This document shows positions 21,915-36,224 of a stretch of 64,000 bases of DNA, piece by piece; the stretch's first letter is position 1; every line of letters starts with the position of its first letter. The notes under the pieces were generated by a model that saw only the letters and a list, made by a program, of their open reading frames with translations, did no database searches and was not told where the DNA came from. Position numbers and translations under genes: made by a program. The stretch lies in NCBI GenBank assembly GCA_963932145.1, contig CAWVQA010000073.1, positions 1 through 64,000 on the forward strand, written 5' to 3'. This stretch comes from Acanthosepion lycidas (taxonomy: Eukaryota; Mollusca; Cephalopoda; Sepiida; Sepiidae).

Positions 21915-24900
21915 CTGTTTTGACTACTTTTTAACGCTAGTTTGTAAATATCAATAACTGTTTGAAAACATTAGAAAAACAATGAAATTATTGAAAATCG
22001 ATGTGAAATCAATCAAAACTTATTGATTTTAACTAGTTTCAGAAGTTTTCACAAAGTTTTATTTAAGATTTTATGTTTTACACAACTTTTAATTACATAG
22101 CGATTTACATGCAAAATCTAGCTTTTTTCACTACTTTTTCAACGCTAGTTTGTAAATATCAATAACTGTTTGAAAACATTAGAAAAACAATGAAATTATT
22201 GAAAATCGATATGAAATCAATCAAAACTTATTGATTTTAACTAGTTTCAGAAGTTTTGACAAAGTTATATTTAATATTTTATGTTTTACACAACTTTTAA
22301 TTACATAGCGATTTACATGCAAAATCTAGCTTTTTTCACTACTTTTTAACGCTAGTTTGTAAATATCAATAACTGTTTGAAAACATTAGAAAAACAATGA
22401 AATTATTGAAAATCGATGTGAAATCAATCAAAACTTATTGATTTTAACTAGTTTCAGAAGTTTTCACAAAGTTTTATTTAAGATTTTATGTTTTACACAA
22501 CTTTTAATTACATAGCGATTTACATGCAAAATCTAGCTGTTTTGACTACTTTTTAACGCTAGTTTGTAAATATCAATAACTGTTTGAAAACATTAGAAAA
22601 ACAATGAAATTATTGAAAATCGATATGAAATCAATCAAAACTTATTGATTTTAACTAGTTTCAGAAGTTTTGACTAAGTTATATTTAAGATTTTATGTTT
22701 TACACAGCTTTTAATTACATAGCGATTTACATGCAAAATCTAGCTTTTTTCAATACTTTTTCAACGCTAGATTGTAAATATCAATAACTCTTTGAAAACA
22801 TTAGAAAAACAATGAAATTATTGAAAATCGATATGAAATCAATCAAAACTTGTTGATTTTAACTAGTTTCAGAAGTTTTGACAAAGTTATATTTAAGATT
22901 TTATGTTTTACACAACTTTTAATTACATAGCGATTTACATGCAAAATCTAGCTTTTTTCACTACTTTTTAACGCTAGTTTGTAAATATCAATAACTGTTT
23001 GAAAACATTAGAAAAACAATGAAATTATTGAAAATCGATGTGAAATCAATCAAAACTTATTGATTTTAACTAGTTTCAGAAGTTTTCACAAAGATTTATT
23101 TAAGATTTTATGTTTTACACAACTTTTAATTACATAGCGATTTACATGCAAAATCTAGCTTTTTTCACTACTTTTTAACGCTAGTTTGTAAATATCAATA
23201 ACTGTTTGAAAACATTAGAAAAACAATGAAATTATTGAAAATCGATGTGAAATCAATCAAAACTTATTGATTTTAACTAGTTTCAGAAGTTTTCACAAAG
23301 TTTTATTTAAGATTTTATGTTTTACACAACTTTTAATTACATAGCGATTTACATGCAAAATCTAGCTTTTTTCACTACTTTTTCAACGCTAGTTTGTAAA
23401 TATCAATAACTCTTTGAAAACATTAGAAAAACAATGAAATTATTGAAAATCGATATGAAATCAATCAAAACTTATTGATTTTAACTAGTTTCAGAAGTTT
23501 TGACAAAGTTATATTTAAGATTTTATGTTTTACACAACTTTTAATTACATAGCGATTTACATGCAAAATCTAGCTTTTTTCACTACTTTTTCAACGCTAG
23601 TTTGTAAATATCAATAACTGTTTGAAAACATTAGAAAAACAATGAAATTATTGAAAATCGATGTGAAATCAATCAAAACTTATTGATTTTAACAAGTTTC
23701 AGAAGTTTTCACAAAGTTTTATTTAAGATTTTATGTTTTACACAACTTTTAATTACATAGCGATTTACATGCAAAATCTAGCTGTTTTGACTACTTTTTA
23801 ACGCTAGTTTGTAAATATCAATAACTGTTTGAAAACATTAGAAAAACAATGAAATTATTGAAAATCGATATGAAATCAATCAAAACTTATTGATTTTAAC
23901 TAGTTTCAGAAGTTTTGACTAAGTTATATTTAAGATTTTATGTTTTACACAGCTTTTAATTACATAGCGATTTACATGCAAAATCTAGCTTTTTTCAATA
24001 CTTTTTCAACGCTAGATTGTAAATATCAATAACTCTTTGAAAACATTAGAAAAACAATGAAATTATTGAAAATCGATATGAAATCAATCAAAACTTATTG
24101 ATTTTAACAAGTTTCAGAAGTTTTGACAAAGTTATATTTAAGATTTTATGTTTTACACAACTTTTAATTACATAGCGATTTACATGCAAAATCTAGCTTT
24201 TTTCACTACTTTTTCAACGCTAGTTTGTAAATATCAATAACTGTTTGAAAACATTAGAAAAACAATGAAATTATTGAAAATCGATATGAAATCAATCAAA
24301 ACTTATTGATTTTAACTAGTTTCAGAAGTTTTGACTAAGTTATATTTAAGATTTTATGTTTTACACAGCTTTTAATTACATAGCGATTTACATGCAAAAT
24401 CTAGCTTTTTTCAATACTTTTTCAACGCTAGATTGTAAATATCAATAACTCTTTGAAAACATTAGAAAAACAATGAAATTATTGAAAATCGATATGAAAT
24501 CAATCAAAACTTGTTGATTTTAACTAGTTTCAGAAGTTTTGACAAAGTTATATTTAAGATTTTATGTTTTACACAACTTTTAATTACATAGCGATTTACA
24601 TGCAAAATCTAGCTTTTTTCACTACTTTTTAACGCTAGTTTGTAAATATCAATAACTGTTTGAAAACATTAGAAAAACAATGAAATTATTGAAAATCGAT
24701 GTGAAATCAATCAAAACTTATTGATTTTAACTAGTTTCAGAAGTTTTCACAAAGATTTATTTAAGATTTTATGTTTTACACAACTTTTAATTACATAGCG
24801 ATTTACATGCAAAATCTAGCTTTTTTCACTACTTTTTAACGCTAGTTTGTAAATATCAATAACTGTTTGAAAACATTAGAAAAACAATGAAATTATTGAA

Positions 24901-27101
24901 AATCGATGTGAAATCAATCAAAACTTATTGATTTTAACTAGTTTCAGAAGTTTTCACAAAGTTTTATTTAAGATTTTATGTTTTACACAACTTTTAATTA
25001 CATAGCGATTTACATGCAAAATCTAGCTTTTTTCACTACTTTTTCAACGCTAGTTTGTAAATATCAATAACTGTTTGAAAACATTAGAAAAACAATGAAA
25101 TTATTGAAAATCGATATGAAATCAATCAAAACTTATTGATTTTAACTAGTTTCAGAAGTTTTGACAAAGTTATATTTAAGATTTTATGTTTTACACAACT
25201 TTTAATTACATAGCGATTTACATGCAAAATCTAGCTTTTTTCACTACTTTTTCAACGCTAGTTTGTAAATATCAATAACTGTTTGAAAACATTAGAAAAA
25301 CAATGAAATTATTGAAAATCGATGTGAAATCAATCAAAACTTATTGATTTTAACAAGTTTCAGAAGTTTTCACAAAGTTTTATTTAAGATTTTATGTTTT
25401 ACACAACTTTTAATTACATAGCGATTTACATGCAAAATCTTGCTGTTTTGACTACTTTTTAACGCTAGTTTGTAAATATCAATAACTGTTTGAAAACATT
25501 AGAAAAACAATGAAATTATTGAAAATCGATATGAAATCAATCAAAACTTATTGATTTTAACTAGTTTCAGAAGTTTTGACTAAGTTATATTTAAGATTTT
25601 ATGTTTTACACAGCTTTTAATTACATAGCGATTTACATGCAAAATCTAGCTTTTTTCAATACTTTTTCAACGCTAGATTGTAAATATCAATAACTCTTTG
25701 AAAACATTAGAAAAACAATGAAATTATTGAAAATCGATATGAAATCAATCAAAACTTATTGATTTTAACAAGTTTCAGAAGTTTTGACAAAGTTATATTT
25801 AAGATTTTATGTTTTACACAACTTTTAATTACATAGCGATTTACATGCAAAATCTAGCTTTTTTCACTACTTTTTCAACGCTAGTTTGTAAATATCAATA
25901 ACTGTTTGAAAACATTAGAAAAACAATGAAATTATTGAAAATCGATATGAAATCAATCAAAACTTATTGATTTTAACTAGTTTCAGAAGTTTTGACAAAG
26001 TTATATTTAAGATTTTATGTTTTACACAACTTTTAATTACATAGCGATTTACATGCAAAATCTAGCTTTTTTCACTACTTTTTAACGCTAGTTTGTAAAT
26101 ATCAATAACTGTTTGAAAACATTAGAAAAACAATTAAATTATTGAAAATCGATGTGAAATCAATCAAAACTTATTGATTTTAACTAGTTTCAGAAGTTTT
26201 CACAAAGTTTTATTTAAGATTTTATGTTTTACACAACTTTTAATTACATAGCGATTTACATGCAAAATCTAGCTGTTTTGACTACTTTTTAACGCTAGTT
26301 TGTAAATATCAATAACTGTTTGAAAACATTAGAAAAACAATGAAATTATTGAAAATCGATATGAAATCAATCAAAACTTATTGATTTTAACTAGTTTCAG
26401 AAGTTTTCACAAAGTTATATTTAAGATTTTATGTTTTACACAACTTTTAATTACATAGCGATTTACATGCAAAATCTAGCTTTTTTCACTACTTTTTCAA
26501 CGCTAGTTTGTAAATATCAATAACTGTTTGAAAACATTAGAAAAACAATGAAATTATTGAAAATCGATATGAAATCAATCAAAACTTGTTGATTTTAACT
26601 AGTTTCAGAAGTTTTGACAAAGTTATATTTAAGATTTTATGTTTTACACAACTTTTAATTACATAGCGATTTACATGCAAAATCTAGCTTTTTTCACTAC
26701 TTTTTAACGCTAGTTTGTAAATATCAATAACTGTTTGAAAACATTAGAAAAACAATGAAATTATTGAAAATCGATGTGAAATCAATCAAAACTTATTGAT
26801 TTTAACTAGTTTCAGAAGTTTTCACAAAGATTTATTTAAGATTTTATGTTTTACACAACTTTTAATTACATAGCGATTTACATGCAAAATCTAGCTTTTT
26901 TCACTACTTTTTAACGCTAGTTTGTAAATATCAATAACTGTTTGAAAACATTAGAAAAACAATGAAATTATTGAAAATCGATGTGAAATCAATCAAAACT
27001 TATTGATTTTAACTAGTTTCAGAAGTTTTCACAAAGTTTTATTTAAGATTTTATGTTTTACACAACTTTTAATTACATAGCGATTTACATGCAAAATCTA
27101 G
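21915..27101 (+). repeat. Block IV, first part: 172G and 10A family
   Basis: Starts: 21915 (G, B), 22122 (A, 154T), 22330, 22537 (G, 140T, 172G), 22744 (10A, 28A, 47C, 109G), 22952 (144A), 23159, 23366 (47C), 23574 (19C, 121A), 23782 (172G), 23989 (10A), 24197 (172G), 24405 (10A), 24613 (144A), 24820, 25027, 25235 (121A, 207T), 25443 (172G), 25650 (10A), 25858, 26066 (71T), 26273 (G, A), 26480 (109G), 26688 (144A) and 26895. A 172G monomer (ACACAGC) is always followed by a 10A monomer (CAATAC, with GCTAGATTG and AACTCTTTG), a fixed dimer used repeatedly. Confidence 0.9.
26273..26479 (+). repeat. Mosaic monomer, CACAAAGTTATAT
   Basis: A G-head class A monomer in which 137 is C (class B) and 146 is A (class A), a combination I saw only here. 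Its counterparts at 30426, 41616 and 45144 have the normal class A pair. Either a short conversion tract or a point mutation at 137 would explain it. Confidence 0.8.
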
Positions 27102-28765
27102 CTTTTTTCACTACTTTTTCAACGCTAGTTTGTAAATATCAATAACTGTTTGAAAACATTAGAAAAACAATGAAATTATTGAAAATCGATATGAAATCAA
27201 TCAAAACTTATTGATTTTAACTAGTTTCAGAAGTTTTGACAAAGTTATATTTAAGATTTTATGTTTTACACAACTTTTAATTACATAGCGATTTACATGC
27301 AAAATCTAGCTTTTTTCACTACTTTTTCAACGCTAGTTTGTAAATATCAATAACTGTTTGAAAACATTAGAAAAACAATGAAATTATTGAAAATCGATGT
27401 GAAATCAATCAAAACTTATTGATTTTAACAAGTTTCAGAAGTTTTCACAAAGTTTTATTTAAGATTTTATGTTTTACACAACTTTTAATTACATAGCGAT
27501 TTACATGCAAAATCTAGCTTTTTTCACTACTTTTTCAACGCTAGTTTGTAAATATCAATAACTGTTTGAAAACATTAGAAAAACAATGAAATTATTGAAA
27601 ATCGATATGAAATCAATCAAAACTTATTGATTTTAACTAGTTTCAGAAGTTTTGACAAAGTTATATTTAAGATTTTATGTTTTACACAACTTTTAATTAC
27701 ATAGCCATTTACATGCAAAATCTAGCTTTTTTCACTACTTTTTCAACGCTAGTTTGTAAATATCAATAACTGTTTGAAAACATTAGAAAAACAATGAAAT
27801 TATTGAAAATCGATGTGAAATCAATCAAAACTTATTGATTTTAACAAGTTTCAGAAGTTTTCACAAAGTTTTATTTAAGATTTTATGTTTTACACAACTT
27901 TTAATTACATAGCGATTTACATGCAAAATCTAGCTTTTTTCACTACTTTTTCAACGCTAGTTTGTAAATATCAATAACTGTTTGAAAACATTAGAAAAAC
28001 AATGAAATTATTGAAAATCGATATGAAATCAATCAAAACTTATTGATTTTAACTAGTTTCAGAAGTTTTGACAAAGTTATATTTAAGATTTTATGTTTTA
28101 CACAACTTTTAATTACATAGCGATTTACATGCAAAATCTAGCTTTTTTCACTACTTTTTCAACGCTAGTTTGTAAATATCAATAACTGTTTGAAAACATT
28201 AGAAAAACAATGAAATTATTGAAAATCGATGTGAAATCAATCAAAACTTATTGATTTTAACAAGTTTCAGAAGTTTTCACAAAGTTTTATTTAAGATTTT
28301 ATGTTTTACACAACTTTTAATTACATAGCGATTTACATGCAAAATCTAGCTTTTTTCACTACTTTTTCAACGCTAGTTTGTAAATATCAATAACTGTTTG
28401 AAAACATTAGAAAAACAATGAAATTATTGAAAATCGATATGAAATCAATCAAAACTTATTGATTTTAACTAGTTTCAGAAGTTTTGACAAAGTTATATTT
28501 AAGATTTTATGTTTTACACAACTTTTAATTACATAGCGATTTACATGCAAAATCTAGCTTTTTTCACTACTTTTTCAACGCTAGTTTGTAAATATCAATA
28601 ACTGTTTGAAAACATTAGAAAAACAATGAAATTATTGAAAATCGATGTGAAATCAATCAAAACTTATTGATTTTAACAAGTTTCAGAAGTTTTCACAAAG
28701 TTTTATTTAAGATTTTATGTTTTACACAACTTTTAATTACATAGCGATTTACATGCAAAATCTAG
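27102..28765 (+). repeat. Tandem dimer expansion, 4 x 416 bp
   Basis: Four copies of a two-monomer unit: a class A monomer (27102, 27518, 27934, 28350) followed by a 19C class B monomer with 121A (27310, 27726, 28142, 28558). Only the monomer at 27518 has a private change (189C). Equivalent places elsewhere hold one dimer (25027-25442, 42445-42860, 45973-46388), so this is a local, recent expansion. It is the most regular array segment in the window. Confidence 0.95.
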
Positions 28766-30840
28766 CTTTTTTCACTACTTTTTCAACGCTAGTTTGTAAA
28801 TATCAATAACTGTTTGAAAACATTAGAAAAACAATGAAATTATTGAAAATCGATATGAAATCAATCAAAACTTATTGATTTTAACTAGTTTCAGAAGTTT
28901 TGACAAAGTTATATTTAAGATTTAATGTTTTACACAACTTTTAATTACATAGCGATTTACATGCAAAATCTAGCTTTTTTCACTACTTTTTAACGCTAGT
29001 TTGTAAATATCAATAACTGTTTGAAAACATTAGAAAAACAATGAAATTATTGAAAATCGATGTGAAATCAATCAAAACTTATTGATTTTAACTAGTTTCA
29101 GAAGTTTTCACAAAGTTTTATTTAAGATTTTATGTTTTACACAACTTTTAATTACATAGCGATTTACATGCAAAATCTAGCTTTTTTCACTACTTTTTCA
29201 ACGCTAGTTTGTAAATATCAATAACTGTTTGAAAACATTAGAAAAACAATGAAATTATTGAAAATCGATATGAAATCAATCAAAACTTATTGATTTTAAC
29301 TAGTTTCAGAAGTTTTGACAAAGTTATATTTAATATTTTATGTTTTACACAACTTTTAATTACATAGCGATTTACATGCAAAATCTAGCTTTTTTCACTA
29401 CTTTTTAACGCTAGTTTGTAAATATCAATAACTGTTTGAAAACATTAGAAAAACAATGAAATTATTGAAAATCGATGTGAAATCAATCAAAACTTATTGA
29501 TTTTAACTAGTTTCAGAAGTTTTCACAAAGTTTTATTTAAGATTTTATGTTTTACACAACTTTTAATTACATAGCGATTTACATGCAAAATCTAGCTGTT
29601 TTGACTACTTTTTAACGCTAGTTTGTAAATATCAATAACTGTTTGAAAACATTAGAAAAACAATGAAATTATTGAAAATCGATATGAAATCAATCAAAAC
29701 TTATTGATTTTAACTAGTATCAGAAGTTTTGACTAAGTTATATTTAAGATTTTATGTTTTACACAGCTTTTAATTACATAGCGATTTACATGCAAAATCT
29801 AGCTTTTTTCAATACTTTTTCAACGCTAGATTGTAAATATCAATAACTCTTTGAAAACATTAGAAAAACAATGAAATTATTGAAAATCGATATGAAATCA
29901 ATCAAAACTTATTGATTTTAACAAGTTTCAGAAGTTTTGACAAAGTTATATTTAAGATTTTATGTTTTACACAACTTTTAATTACATAGCGATTTACATG
30001 CAAAATCTAGCTTTTTTCACTACTTTTTCAACGCTAGTTTGTAAATATCAATAACTGTTTGAAAACATTAGAAAAACAATGAAATTATTGAAAATCGATA
30101 TGAAATCAATCAAAACTTATTGATTTTAACTAGTTTCAGAAGTTTTGACAAAGTTATATTTAAGATTTTATGTTTTACACAACTTTTAATTACATAGCGA
30201 TTTACATGCAAAATCTAGCTTTTTTCACTACTTTTTAACGCTAGTTTGTAAATATCAATAACTGTTTGAAAACATTAGAAAAACAATTAAATTATTGAAA
30301 ATCGATGTGAAATCAATCAAAACTTATTGATTTTAACTAGTTTCAGAAGTTTTCACAAAGTTTTATTTAAGATTTTATGTTTTACACAACTTTTAATTAC
30401 ATAGCGATTTACATGCAAAATCTAGCTGTTTTGACTACTTTTTAACGCTAGTTTGTAAATATCAATAACTGTTTGAAAACATTAGAAAAACAATGAAATT
30501 ATTGAAAATCGATATGAAATCAATCAAAACTTATTGATTTTAACTAGTTTCAGAAGTTTTGACAAAGTTATATTTAAGATTTTATGTTTTACACAACTTT
30601 TAATTACATAGCGATTTACATGCAAAATCTAGCTTTTTTCACTACTTTTTCAACGCTAGTTTGTAAATATCAATAACTGTTTGAAAACATTAGAAAAACA
30701 ATGAAATTATTGAAAATCGATATGAAATCAATCAAAACTTGTTGATTTTAACTAGTTTCAGAAGTTTTGACAAAGTTATATTTAAGATTTTATGTTTTAC
30801 ACAACTTTTAATTACATAGCGATTTACATGCAAAATCTAG
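28766..30840 (+). repeat. Block IV, last part
   Basis: Starts: 28766 (A, 159A), 28974 (B), 29181 (A, 154T), 29389 (B), 29596 (G, 140T, 172G, TAGTATC), 29803 (10A, 28A, 47C, 121A), 30011 (A), 30219 (B, 71T), 30426 (G, A) and 30633 (A, 109G). The series 29596-30840 matches 25443-26687 and 44314-45558. At 30841 the expected 144A monomer is replaced by a 4C, 196T monomer, the start of II', so the 30840/30841 boundary is a rearrangement breakpoint. Confidence 0.9.
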
Positions 30841-33119
30841 CTTCTTTCACTACTTTTTAACGCTAGTTTGTAAATATCAATAACTGTTTGAAAACATTAG
30901 AAAAACAATGAAATTATTGAAAATCGATGTGAAATCAATCAAAACTTATTGATTTTAACTAGTTTCAGAAGTTTTCACAAAGTTTTATTTAAGATTTTAT
31001 GTTTTACACAACTTTTAATTACATAGCGATTTACTTGCAAAATCTAGCTGTTTTGACTACTTTTTAACGCTAGTTTGTAAATATCAATAACTGTTTGAAA
31101 ACATTAGAAAAACAATGAAATTATTGAAAATCGATATGAAATCAATCAAAACTTATTGATTTTAACTAGTTTCAGAAGTTTTGACTAAGTTATATTTAAG
31201 ATTTTATGTTTTACACAACTTTTAATTACATAGCGATTTACATGCAAAATCTAGCTTTTTTCACTACTTTTTCAACGCTAGATTGTAAATATCAATAACT
31301 CTTTGAAAACATTAGAAAAACAATGAAATTATTGAAAATCGATATGAAATCAATCAAAACTTATTGATTTTAACTAGTTTCAGAAGTTTTGACAAAGTTA
31401 TATTTAAGATTTTATGTTTTACACAACTTTTAATTACATAGCGATTTACATGCAAAATCTAGCTTTTTTCACTACTTTTTCAACGCTAGTTTGTAAATAT
31501 CAATAACTGTTTGAAAACATTAGAAAAACAATGAAATTATTGAAAATCGATATGAAATCAATCAAAACTTATTGATTTTAACTAGTTTCAGAAGTTTTGT
31601 CAAAGTTATATTTAAGATTTTATGTTTTACACAACTTTTAATTACATAGCGATTTACATGCAAAATCTAGCTTTTTTCACTACTTTTTAACGCTAGTTTG
31701 TAAATATCAATAACTGTTTGAAAACATTAGAAAAACAATGAAATTATTGAAAATCGATGTGAAATCAATCAAAACTTATTGATTTTAACTAGTTTCAGAA
31801 GTTTTCACAAAGTTTTATTTAAGATTTTATGTTTTACACAACTTTTAATTACATAGCGATTTACATGCAAAATCTAGCTTTTTTCACTACTTTTTAACGC
31901 TAGTTTGTAAATATCAATAACTGTTTGAAAACATTAGAAAAACAATGAAATTATTGAAAATCGATGTGAAATCAATCAAAACTTATTGATTTTAACTAGT
32001 TTCAGAAGTTTTCACAAAGTTTTATTTAAGATTTTATGTTTTACACAACTTTTAATTACATAGCGATTTACATGCAAAATCTAGCTGTTTTGACTACTTT
32101 TTAACGCTAGTTTGTAAATATCAATAACTGTTTGAAAACATTAGAAAAACAATGAAATTATTGAAAATCGATATGAAATCAATCAAAACTTATTGATTTT
32201 AACTAGTTTCAGAAGTTTTCACAAAGTTTTATTTAAGATTTTATGTTTTACACAACTTTTAATTACATAGCGATTTACATGCAAAATCTAGCTTTTTTCA
32301 CTACTTTTTAACGCTAGTTTGTAAATATCAATAACTCTTTGAAAACATTAGAAAAACAATGAAATTATTGAAAATCGATATGAAATCAATCAAAACTTAT
32401 TGATTTTAACTAGTTTCAGAAGTTTTCACAAAGTTTTATTTAAGATTTTATGTTTTACACAACTTTTAATTACATAGCGATTTACATGCAAAATCTAGCT
32501 TTTTTCACTACTTTTTAACGCTAGTTTGTAAATATCAATAACTGTTTGAAAACATTAGAAAAACAATGAAATTATTGAAAAACGATGTGAAATCAATCAA
32601 AACTTATTGATTTTAACTAGTTTCAGAAGTTTTCACAAAGTTTTATTTAAGATTTTATGTTTTACACAACTTTTAATTACATAGCGATTTACATGCAAAA
32701 TCTAGCCTTTTTCACTACTTTTTAACGCTAGTTTGTAAATATCAATAACTCTTTGAAAACATTAGAAAAACAATGAAATTATTGAAAATCGATGTGAAAT
32801 CAATCAAAACTTATTGATTTTAACTAGTTTCAGAAGTTTTCACAAAGTTTTATTTAAGATTTTATGTTTTACACAACTTTTAATTACATAGCGATTTACA
32901 TGCAAAATCTAGCTTTTTTCACTACTTTTTAACGCTAGTTTGTAAATATCAATAACTGTTTGAAAACATTAGAAAAACAATGAAATTATTGAAAATTGAT
33001 GTGAAATCAATCAAAACTTATTGATTTTAACTAGTTTCAGAAGTTTTCACAAAGTTTTATTTAAGATTTTATGTTTTACACAACTTTTAATTACATAGCG
33101 ATTTACATGCAAAATCTAG

Positions 33120-33324
33120 CTTTTTTCACTACTTTTTAACGCTAGTTTGTAAATATCAATAACTATTTGAAAACATTAGAAAAACAATGAAATTATTGAA
33201 AATCGATGTGAAATCAATCAAAACATTGATTTTAACTAGTTTCAGAAGTTTTCACAAAGTTTTATTTAAGATTTTATGTTTTACACAACTTTTAATTACA
33301 TAGAGATTTACATGCAAAATCTAG
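33120..33324 (+). repeat. 205-bp monomer, counterpart of 12651
   Basis: It carries the same two-T deletion, 47A and ATAGAGATT as 12651-12855, at the block offset of 20469 bp. Shared rare states at this many sites show that the two blocks descend from one duplicated segment. Confidence 0.92.
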
Positions 33325-33945
33325 CTTTTTTCACTACTTTTTAACGCTAGTTTGTAAATATCAATAACTGTTTGAAAACATTAGAAAAGCAATGAAATTA
33401 TTGAAAATCGATGTGAAATCAATCAAAACTTATTGATTTTAAATAGTTTCAGAAGTTTTCACAAAGTTTTATTTAAGATTTTATGTTTTACACAACTTTT
33501 AATTACATAGCGATTTACATGCAAAATCTAGCTGATTTGACTACTTTTTAACGCTAGTTTGTAAATATCAATAACTGTTTGAAAACATTAGAAAAACAAT
33601 GAAATTATTGAAAATCGATGTGAAATCAATCAAAACTTATTGATTTTAACTAGTTTCAGAAGTTTTCACAAAGTTTTATTTAAGATTTTATGTTTTACAC
33701 AACTTTTAATTACATAGCGATTTACATGCAAAATCTAGCTTTTTTCACTACTTTTTAACGCTAATTTGTAAATATAAATAACTGTTTGAAAACATTAGAA
33801 AAACAATGAAATTATTGAAAATCGATGTGAAATCAATCAAAACTTATTGATTTTAACTAGTTTCAGAAGTTTTCACAAAGTTTTATTTAAGATTTTATGT
33901 TTTACACAACTTTTAATTACATAGCGATTTACATGCAAAATCTAG

Positions 33946-34153
33946 CTTTTTTCACTACTTTTTTAACGCTAGTTTGTAAATATCAATAACTGTTTGAAAA
34001 CATTAGAAAAACAATGAAATTATTGAAAATCGATATGAAATCAATCAAAACTTATTGATTTTAACTAGTTTCAGAAGTTTTGACAAAGTTATATTTAAGA
34101 TTTTATGTTTTACACAACTTTTAATTACATAGCGATTTACATGCAAAATCTAG
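33946..34153 (+). repeat. Class A monomer with T in place of C at position 19
   Basis: It reads T6-AACG where its counterpart at 13477 has T5-C-AACG, so it is 208 bp long without the diagnostic C. It is the only monomer of this kind I saw: a private substitution that keeps class A length. Confidence 0.9.
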
Positions 34154-34358
34154 CTTTTTTCACTACTTTTTAACGCTAGTTTGTAAATATCAATAACTGT
34201 TTGAAAACATTAGAAAAACAATGAAATTATTGAAAATCGATGTGAAATCAATCAAAACATTGATTTTAACTAGTTTCAGAAGTTTTCACAAAGTTTTATT
34301 TAAGATTTTATGTTTTACACAACTTTTAATTACATAGAGATTTACATGCAAAATCTAG
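34154..34358 (+). repeat. 205-bp monomer, counterpart of 13685
   Basis: It has the two-T deletion and ATAGAGATT. The copy in block II reads ATAAAGATT, one base further changed. It is followed by the GAAAAGC monomer at 34359, as in block II. Confidence 0.92.
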
Positions 34359-36224
34359 CTTTTTTCACTACTTTTTAACGCTAGTTTGTAAATATCAATA
34401 ACTGTTTGAAATCATTAGAAAAGCAATGAAATTATTGAAAATCGATGTGAAATCAATCAAAACTTATTGATTTTAACTAGTTTCAGAAGTTTTGACAAAG
34501 TTATATTTAAGATTTTATGTTTTACACAACTTTTAATTACATAGCGATTTACATGCAAAATGTAGCTTTTTTCACTACTTTTTAACGCTAGTTTGTAAAT
34601 ATCAATAACTGTTTGAAAACATTAGAAAAACAATGAAATTATTGAAAATCGATGTGAAATCAATCAAAACTTATTGATTTTACCTAGTTTCAGAAGTTTT
34701 GACAAAGTTATATTTAAGATTTTATGTTTTACACAACTTTTAATTACATAGCGATTTACATGCAAAATCTAGCTGTTTTGACTACTTTTTAACGCTAGTT
34801 TGTAAATATCAATAACTGTTTGAAAACATTAGAAAAACAATGAAATTATTGAAAATCGATGTGTAATCAATCAAAACTTATTGATTTTAACTAGTTTCAG
34901 AAGTTTTCACAAAGTTTTATCTAAGATTTTATGTTTTACACAACTTTTAATTACATAGCCATTTACATGCAAAATCTAGCTTTTTTCACTACTTTTTCAA
35001 CGCTAGTTTGTAAATATCAATAACTGTTTGAAAACATTAGAAAAACAATGAAATTATTGAAAATCGATATGAAATCAATCAAAACTTATTGATTTTAACT
35101 AGTTTCAGAAGTTTTGACAAAGTTATATTTAAGATTTTATGTTTTACACAACTTTTAATTACATAGCGATTTACATGCAAAATCTAGCTTTTTTCACTAC
35201 TTTTTAACGCTAATTTGTAAATATAAATAACTGTTTGAAAACATTAGAAAAACAATGAAATTATTGAAAATCGATGTGAAATCAATCAAAACTTATTGAT
35301 TTTAACTAGTTTCAGAAGTTTTCACAAAGTTTTATTTAAGATTTTATGTTTTACACAACTTTTAATTACATAGCGATTTACATGCAAAATCTAGCTTTTT
35401 TCACTACTTTTTCAACGCTAGTTTGTAAATATCAATAACTGTTTGAAAACATTAGAAAAACAATGAAATTATTGAAAATCGATATGAAATCAATCAAAAC
35501 TTATTGATTTTAACTAGTTTCAGAAGTTTTGACAAAGTTATATTTAAGATTTTATGTTTTACACAACTTTTAATTACATAGCGATTTACATGCAAAATCT
35601 AGCTTTTTTCACTACTTTTTAACGCTAGTTTGTAAATATCAATAACTGTTTGAAAACATTAGAAAAACAATGAAATTATTGAAAATCGATGTGAAATCAA
35701 TCAAAACTTATTGATTTTAACTAGTTTCAGAAGTTTTCACAAAGTTTTATTTAAGATTTTATGTTTTACACAACTTTTAATTACATAGCGATTTACATGC
35801 AAAATCTAGCTTTTTTCACTACTTTTTAACGCTAGTTTGTAAATATCAATAACTGTTTGAAAACATTAGAAAAACAATGAAATTATTGAAAATCGATGTG
35901 AAATCAATCAAAACTTATTGATTTTAACTAGTTTCAGAAGTTTTCACAAAGTTTTATCTAAGATTTTATGTTTTACACAACTTTTAATTACATAGCCATT
36001 TACAGGCAAAATCTAGCTTTTTTCACTACTTTTTCAACGCTAGTTTGTAAATATCAATAACTGTTTGAAAACATTAGAAAAACAATGAAATTATTGAAAA
36101 TCGATATGAAATCAATCAAAACTTATTGATTTTAACTAGTTTCAGAAGTTTTGACAAAGTTATATTTAAGATTTTATGTTTTACACAACTTTTAATTACA
36201 TAGCGATTTACATGCAAAATCTAG

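Larger units (their letters stand above)
30841..36224 (+). repeat. Block II', second copy of block II
   Basis: Starts: 30841 (4C, 196T), 31048, 31255 (28A, 47C), 31463 (138T), 31671, 31878, 32085, 32292, 32499 (AAACGATGTG), 32706 (2C), 32913 (86T), 33120 (205 bp), 33325, 33532, 33739, 33946, 34154 (205 bp), 34359, 34566, 34773, 34980, 35188, 35395, 35603, 35810 (197G) and 36017. The offset from block II is 20676 bp before, and 20469 bp after, one plain B monomer that only the first copy has. Private changes here include T for C at 19 (33946) and GTGTAATC (34773). The 60-bp deletion found at 15749 is absent. Confidence 0.93.
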
